DNA of 64,000 bases from Halichoerus grypus (Eukaryota > Chordata > Mammalia > Carnivora > Phocidae). Where the stretch lies: the NCBI RefSeq assembly GCF_964656455.1, contig NC_135720.1:111612696-111676695 (forward strand). The letters are read 5' to 3'. Made by a program: the position numbers and the translations under genes. The notes below the pieces were generated by a model, which saw only the letters and a list, made by a program, of their open reading frames with translations, ran no database searches and was not told the origin of the DNA. Position 1 is the stretch's first letter. Every line of letters starts with the position of its first letter. Positions 58,201 through 64,000 of the stretch are shown piece after piece.

Positions 58201-58830
58201 ATGTGCACTATATATTGACAAGACAGGCAGTTCACAAAATCAACTGACCCAACAGCCCTATTTGCCAAGGGCCTTTCTAAGGGGCTCCTGTTCCCATCCC
58301 CAAGGGTCATCAGTGATCTGAGGAACGGTTAAGGAAACAATGACCTATATTACAAGTGGCGTAAACGTAAAAGCTTTAAAAACTTGAACACTTCAATAAT
58401 CTCCTGATGGAAAATTCTCTGGAGTATGATGTACCTTACCTTTCTTTAAACTGAGAGCACTGAATAGAATTTAACCTCTACTTGGTGACTCAAGAAAGGT
58501 CACTATGGGCAGTGACTCTTCAATCACTGCACACGTGTGGGCTCACCAGCGTCAGCCTCCGAGGCCTGACCCCTACATCATTCTTGAAAATGCCTCTCAC
58601 CACGGGTTTTCTGGTGATCTGTGTCCCTGTCCCCTTCCCCTTGGCCTTCAGAGGCCAATGTTATTTTGTCAAAAACCACAGAGCCTGCTTGTCACAGCGT
58701 GATTCTTAAGGGTCCCCGAGGTGCTGGAGCTGCCAGCTGTCCTACAAGCAGCCCTGAATTATCCTCCTTTGCTGTCAGGGTCTGCTTTCCTGTCCTTGTC
58801 TTTATTTATTTATTTTTAAAGACTTTATTT

Positions 58831-58866
<36 letters not shown>

Positions 58867-61800
58867 CACGATCGGGGGAGGGGCAGAGGGAGAAGCAGAC
58901 TCCCCGCTGAGCAGGGAGCCCGATGTAGGACTCAACCCCAGGACCCCGGGATCATGACCTGAGCCGAAGAAGGCAGACATCCTCTTGGTCCTCGTCTTTA
59001 ACTGTGGCAGCCACAGCCACGGCTTCTGTTTCTGCCACTGCTTCAGGAGCCCGCTGTCCTCCCCAACCCCGCCACCCCGTTCTTCTCCCAGACCTGCCCT
59101 CTTCCTCTTGTTCTAGTCAGGCCCCCATCCTTCCCCACATCACTGTCCTGTGGCTGGCCTTTCACAGACACTGCCACCCACAGGCCTCCTTTCCTTCTGG
59201 TCAGCAAACCAGCCAGTCAGAGCACGGCAGGTGATCATGCTTTGGATCTAAGACTTTCTGCACTATTCCCACCAGGCTTTGATGCTCAAATCTCCTTTGA
59301 TCACTGCCAGTCATCCATTTACTCCCCTTAATTCTATAATTTGCATTCTAGATGTCTGTGGGATCCAGAAACCTAAACTTTGGATAACTGAGGTGTTTCT
59401 GCAGTTGTCTGAACTGTCAGGCATTTGTAGAACAGAAGACAGAAACTATTTCAAGCATCACTATACACTCAACCCCAAATGCCACACAGACTCGTGCAAC
59501 AGTCCTGCCTTATGGAAGGGTCACTCCACTACAGGAAAATAGCTTCAGAACAATTTCTACACAAAAATCCTCTTTTTGCAGTAATTCCCAAGGGCCAGGC
59601 CAGCTGTGCTCCACTATCAGTTAATGCTTAATTTGTGCATTATTTTCATTTCTAAACTGAAAAAAATTATGTAATGTGGATTAAAGCTTGTCAGAGTTTG
59701 CAGTCCGGACCCTACTTCCAAATGAGGGGAAAGGTTTCCAGCGACCAGGGTCTTCTGAAGAGGTAAAATTAAAAGAAATCAGTTGGGAAGACCAGCCTGG
59801 GCTCTGTCACGGGCACTAGGCTTCCCCTAGGCTTCGTGAGGCAGAAGAAACACAGAGGGCAATAGTAACACTTGGTATTTGCTTCTGCCAAGAAAACTCT
59901 ACTGTCAAACCGATTGCTATGGACAGCAGTTGATTCAAACCTGCTTTTTTGGAATAGGTTTTTAGACTATAATGCACAGAACAGGCCACAGTTGGGATAT
60001 CATGGAGCCAAGGGTGAGTCATGACTATGGGGTGGGCCCCCGGCTGTGGGACCCACACGGAAGGTAATACTTCCCCACGGGGCTGTTGCCCTTGCATACT
60101 GCTTGCGCTGTTTTATGAGCAAAACAGGCAGAAAAAGCATTTCCTCGAATCTAGAACTGTACCTCCCCGGCCTGACTCTGTTGCAGTGGACACGTAAAGC
60201 TTAATGCTTTGCCTAGCTGATGGGAACTTGGGATGGTCACCTCTCCTCTCTGGGTCTCAATCTCCTCATCTGAGAAATAAAGGATGGCTCTAAGCATTTC
60301 CCATAATGCCTTCTAACTGGAAGCTTTTAAGACCGATGGACACATCACGCATTCTAAATGTATATACAAGGAAGCATTTCTCTGTGCTACGTTTCCTCCT
60401 TAGCATATTGTTCCACCTAAGCATAAATATTGACTCTGCCCATAAAAGAAGCCTATTTTTGATTCTACTTAATTGAAACTTTGTGAAGACAATATTTAAT
60501 TCTCACAATCGTTTCTGAGTTGAAAACTACACAGATCCTGCGGCTGACCTTGCCCCCGGGGCCCCACCTACCAATGTCCCCTGGCTCTAGCGGCGTCGCC
60601 AGCGACTGGCAGTGTCTTTGGCACTGGGCGGGGGGGACGAGCTGCAACACTGCCTCACCGCTGCCAACGATAAACAGGTCATGCATCCTATGCAGCTGGA
60701 GGAAAAAAAACAAGGGAGAAGGAAAGGGAAACAAAATAAAAACCAGTGGCATGGGAGATTAACATACAAAAATATATATATGGCTCTGACTTTTCTAGCA
60801 GCCTAAGCGAAAAAGAAAAGAGAACCAATGACACAATTCACAATTATGCCCAAAGGACAAAAACCAACTAGTTTCTCCTAAACCTGGCATCTCCTGATAC
60901 TGAGACCAGGGACTCAGTGTCCCTATCTCCTGGTACTGAGATCTCTTCTGTGGGTTCTCCTAAAGAGACACTGTGATTTAGCGGGAGACTTCCTCAGCCC
61001 CAGCCCTAACACAGATCTAGCACGAGCTTCATAATTCACGGCTATTTCTAGCCACAGCTCCAAAGGAGGCTGAAGGCAAATCATCTACGTACAATTTAAC
61101 AGACGTCTAGGAGAGGCCAACACATAGTGGTCTAAGTATATGATCTTCCAAGGGTCTGGTTGGATCCAGACTTTTCAGAGAAATAGATGGCCTGCATTTC
61201 CTTTGGGCAATGTTCCATGGAATAGTACTTCTTGCTGCCAGGGTTTGGAGGAGAATTGAACAGCAGGAAGTTCAAGTTCACACTTCTGGGCAAGACCTGG
61301 GTGAACAGATATATCACACTACTGATGAAAAACTAATGACAGTAAGAATGGCCTTAGATTTCGAACCCTAAGAAGGCAGCCAGGCTCTGCGCCCCCACAG
61401 TAGCGACTGCACTTGGGAGGGCAGACTACCGCCACCAACGCACAGAGTGCAACCCGCTCTGTGCCAGGTCCGGCTGCGAACCCTGATCTTGGGGTGGGCA
61501 GGGAGTAGGGACAAAGGGAGAGGCCGGGCTGGTCTTGCTCAGGCTTTTCTTCCAACCTAGATGGTGAGAGAAAACCTTTAGGGCCTCTCCTCCCTGTCTC
61601 CACCAGGAAAAGCCTTTCTATGCCCACATAACACAAGGGTCTGAAGGCCAGCTCCCCAGGCCACATCCTGGTTTGCCCTCCAGAGCACTGGGTCCCTCCA
61701 GAGCTTTGGTCTGGGCCCTATCTTCTCCTGTCCCCAACCCTGGTCTCTCTGTTACTCCCACAGGTCCTGGCCAGGATGCTATTTCCATGGCAACACTAGA

Positions 61801-63647
61801 GCCATTCAACTGCCAGCGTCGTGATAGAAGGACGACTAAGGAGGACTAGTGGCTTACGACTGAATGGCAGAGGCCCTGACACCTGCAGTCTTAAAGAAAT
61901 CCCAGGACACCAAAACCCAGTGGATGTAGCTCTTTTTCATCCAGGCCTGAGAGGGGGTGGGACCATGTGCCTCTACCCCCAGGAGGGGAAGAAACAGACA
62001 ACGGGATGGAGCAGGCCAGCCCCAGGCGACCCTGTGGACTGGGTGATGTGGGCCTGGGAGCCAGCTCCTCACCTCTTTCCCCAGTGCCTCTTACAATCGG
62101 ATCCCCACTGCTTATTTTCTATCCCAAGGCTGCCCCACAGACATATGACTTTACCGGGCTCTAGGGTCCAGGGATGTGGACAACAGGGTGGAGTAACGAG
62201 GCTGTCGAGAAAGGAGAGCCTGGGCCAGGGCGGGGAGCAGATGCTCTAAGAAACCAGACTCTCGGGATGTTTGCCTATTTGGATCACTCCCCTTCCCAAA
62301 ACATGCTTGAGAACCACAAGATGACTCTGATAGGCGTCTGAGTAACTTAGTATTTACCTTCTGGCTGGGATCCTCGGTGTTCCTGTTAAGCAGACTGGTG
62401 AAATTAACTTCAGATTCAAGTGGGAAAACCAAGATAAAGATAAAAGCTCTCGCCCAGAATTATATCATCATTATGAAGATGAAATCATACTACGGCCCTG
62501 AGTTCTAGCCGGGAACAGCAGAATAAACTTCTTTAAAATCTGAGGCAAGAGCCCAGCACCTCCACCCTACTGCTGGCAGACAGAAGTTCTTACTTCTAGA
62601 CAAAATGATTGTTTTTTATAGGCTTTGAAATTCCTTTACCACGATTCAGCAAATTTGGAGCCAAACAATAGTACTGGGAGGTTGAAAACACAACCCGAAG
62701 TTGGTAAGGGTCACAGTTTGGGAAATTTCATCCTAGTAATTCTTCCAAACCAATCTAAACTCAAAAACCTTCCTCAGGAATGAGACTCAACAGGAGAGCA
62801 ATTCAGAGAAAAAAGTAAAAAGACACAACATAGAACAGCTTGACTCAGTCCACTGGCCCCAGAGAGGTAAATGGGGGCTCTGGGTACTTGGCCGTGGACT
62901 AAGTGTTGCTATCCAAACTGGTCTGCCTGCCTCAGGCACATCCCGGCCACCCTTTAATCCCCAACCCTCTCAAGCTTTTCGCTTTTCCAGTTCTCCACCT
63001 GAAGTTTCTCATTTGTTTATTTCTGGGGAAAGGTAACCTGGAATGGGGGTTGGTGGCGGGGTGGGTAAAGCCCTCCTATTAACTTGCTGTGTCCTTGGGC
63101 AAATCATTCACTCTCTCTGGAGCTCAGTGGCCCTATCCACAAAATGAGTAAGATGGGCTGCTCATTTATAGCTTGCCTGCTGTCTACTTTGAGGTGGGGA
63201 AGTCAGACTAACTGCATCCTTGAGTCCCTTTAAATTTCAGGATTTTACTTCCTAATGTAGAAAAGTAGCTTGACCTCAGGTGTCAAGGGCAGGAAACAGA
63301 TCTGCAAGGTAACAAGACTTTCTGTAAGCATGGTTTTGTGGAAGGGTGGGCCACTGCAGGTCTCCTGGCTAGCAACAGGCGGAGAGAACTGTAGATTATG
63401 TGGGTGTCCCTTCAATTCACCTTCTGAGTTGACATGCAGGGAAGGAAGGGATTATGACATCAGCCCAGGTGCCAAAAGAGGAGAATTCTAGACCCAAGTC
63501 CTCTCAAAATTACCTACCTTACTACCCACAATAGGTTCCGGTTGAAGAAGGAAGCACTTTTTTAAAGAGGCATCTTTTGGAAATGGCAGGTAGGTGAAAA
63601 CAGGAAAAAGCTCACGTAAAATGTGTGCTCTGTTTAGAGGTCTTCTC
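52240..63647 (-). CDS. C6orf89: C6orf89 (BRAP) homologue, 3' part: last three coding exons and long 3' UTR
   Basis: Joining 63647-63518, 60695-60572 and 57689-57595 gives 349 bp encoding the C-terminal 115 residues plus stop. Recognisable runs are RRPLNRAHILRELFPVFTYL, PFPKDASLKKCFLLQPEPIV, DLFIVGSGEAVLQLVPP, CQRHCQSLATPLEPGDIG and HWKVYVIARGVQPLV, close to human C6orf89. The protein (bombesin receptor-activated protein) is a single-pass protein reported at Golgi and nucleus, associated with histone deacetylase activity and airway-epithelial stress and repair; its biochemical activity is not settled. The N-terminal and membrane-spanning exons lie beyond 64000. All splice sites are GT-AG with matching phases. 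It is head-to-tail with PI16, as in human. Confidence 0.93.
53590..53639 (+). mobile_element. 50-bp L1 3'-tail-only insertion
   Basis: ATTGCACTGTATGTTAACTA then an A-rich tail; flanked by AAATGCCATTTAAA (53576-53589) and AAACGCCATTTAAA (53640-53653). Confidence 0.85.
54510..54630 (+). mobile_element. MIR fragment
   Basis: TGTAAAATGAGGATCTAACA, then CCTACTTGACAGGACTGAGT. Confidence 0.6.
54716..54827 (-). mobile_element. Short CAN-SINE subtype
   Basis: TTTTTTAAGATTTTATTGTT, AATCTCTTCACCCAACATGG; flanking TAGATTCTGTG / TAGATTCTATG near 54703 and 54829. Confidence 0.88.
57595..57689 (-). CDS. C6orf89: C6orf89 terminal coding exon with stop
   Basis: The acceptor is CCCTTCAAG. GC completes the Gly codon, then YASAAHWKVYVIARGVQPLV, VCDGTTLSEL and TAG at 57597-57595. 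Human has a different four-residue run (as I recall, VDTT) where this window has ASAA; the rest is near identical. Confidence 0.93.
58802..58980 (-). mobile_element. CAN-SINE in C6orf89 intron, head missing
   Basis: Tail TTAAAGACTTTATTTATTGA, a (GA)n run at 58836-58861 and a body ending at the GCCTTCTTCGGCTCAGG region; the terminal tRNA-like head is absent. Flanks TCCTTGTCTT / TCCTCGTCTT. Confidence 0.9.
60215..60330 (+). mobile_element. MIR fragment in C6orf89 intron
   Basis: CTCTCTGGGTCTCAATCTCC, then TCATCTGAGAAATAAAGGAT. Confidence 0.6.
60572..60695 (-). CDS. C6orf89: C6orf89 coding exon (penultimate)
   Basis: The acceptor TTTTTTCCTCCAG precedes CTGCATAGGATG. The 124-bp exon encodes LHRMHDLFIVGSGEAVLQLV, PPAQCQRHC and PLEPGDI, ending in one base of a Gly codon before donor GTAGGTGG. 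Remembered human sequence begins this exon with Met-His-Lys rather than Leu-His-Arg. Confidence 0.92.
63080..63185 (+). mobile_element. MIR fragment in C6orf89 intron
   Basis: TTGCTGTGTCCTTGGGCAAA, CTCTGGAGCTCAGTGGCCC and ACAAAATGAGTAAGATGGGC. Confidence 0.7.
63518..63647 (-). CDS. C6orf89: C6orf89 coding exon (antepenultimate)
   Basis: The acceptor is CTTTTACAG and the donor GTAGGTAA. The first G completes a codon from the upstream exon (TG|G, Trp, if human phase holds), then RRPLNRAHILRELFPVFTYL and on to PEPIVGSK. Phase 0 at its end. Confidence 0.93.
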
Positions 63648-64000
63648 CTGTAAAAGTTTGAAAGAGACAAAAGCAATTCAGCTGGGCAAGCCAGCTTCTA
63701 TCTCCATGACTAACAGAGAGCTAAGCAAGGGTGGGAAAACTGTGGGCGGTGGGTAAACAGGGAAAAATATCAGGACAATATCTTAAGTATTAGGTTAATG
63801 AATAACAGTCATGCCAAATCAATTAATTGTGACATGCACACGTACACACATAACTCCACAGCCAATAATTTGTCCATGTGGGTGGGGTGTTTATAAAATC
63901 CAGCTAAAACAACATATAGAGGAAGGAAAGAAATGGTCCATTCATTCTATCTTGGAAAAGAGACTGAAGTAACTAACAGCAGACCAGGAGGGAGAACAGA

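Overview
The window is mammalian nuclear DNA, most likely from a caniform carnivore. It carries about 30 tRNA-derived CAN-SINE (SINEC) insertions, recognisable by a head reading GCGCCTGGGTGGCTCAG, a CT-rich body and an AATAAATAAAATCTT tail. The species cannot be fixed from the sequence. Genes were recognised by comparing conceptual translations with remembered human proteins; no search was run.

Three genes lie in the order and relative orientation of human 6p21.2, read in reverse. MTCH1 (plus strand, 814-7795) contributes its last six coding exons. PI16 (minus strand, about 22050 to 11695) is complete: six coding exons giving 458 residues. C6orf89 (minus strand) contributes its last three coding exons (63647-57595) and an apparent long 3' UTR reaching toward 52.25 kb. 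MTCH1 and PI16 converge tail to tail across about 3.9 kb. PI16 and C6orf89 share a strand and are separated by about 30 kb of repeat-rich DNA. The three proteins share no pathway: MTCH1 is an outer mitochondrial membrane carrier homologue, PI16 a secreted or GPI-anchored CAP protein, and C6orf89 a Golgi/nuclear protein.

Layout: 1-7.8 kb MTCH1; 7.8-11.7 kb intergenic with an L1 piece and two CA repeats; 11.7-22.05 kb PI16, whose intron 1 is rich in MIR elements; 22.05-33.1 kb L1, MIR, an MLT1-type LTR and CAN-SINEs; 33.1-43.1 kb a decayed class I (gammaretrovirus-like) endogenous retrovirus holding eleven CAN-SINEs; 43.1-52.2 kb L1, L2 and simple repeats; 52.2-64 kb the 3' part of C6orf89.

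I found no undescribed system. The best leads are structural. A perfect 45-bp block of the PI16 GPI-signal exon is copied in inverse orientation into PI16 intron 4, beside a small hairpin and a 47-bp GC-box tandem repeat. A duplication of about 210 bp, near 96% identical, lies inside an L1 and carries its 5' junction. Several retroposon insertions consist of little more than a tail between target-site duplications. The retroviral remnant shows a mixed pattern of kept and lost catalytic residues.
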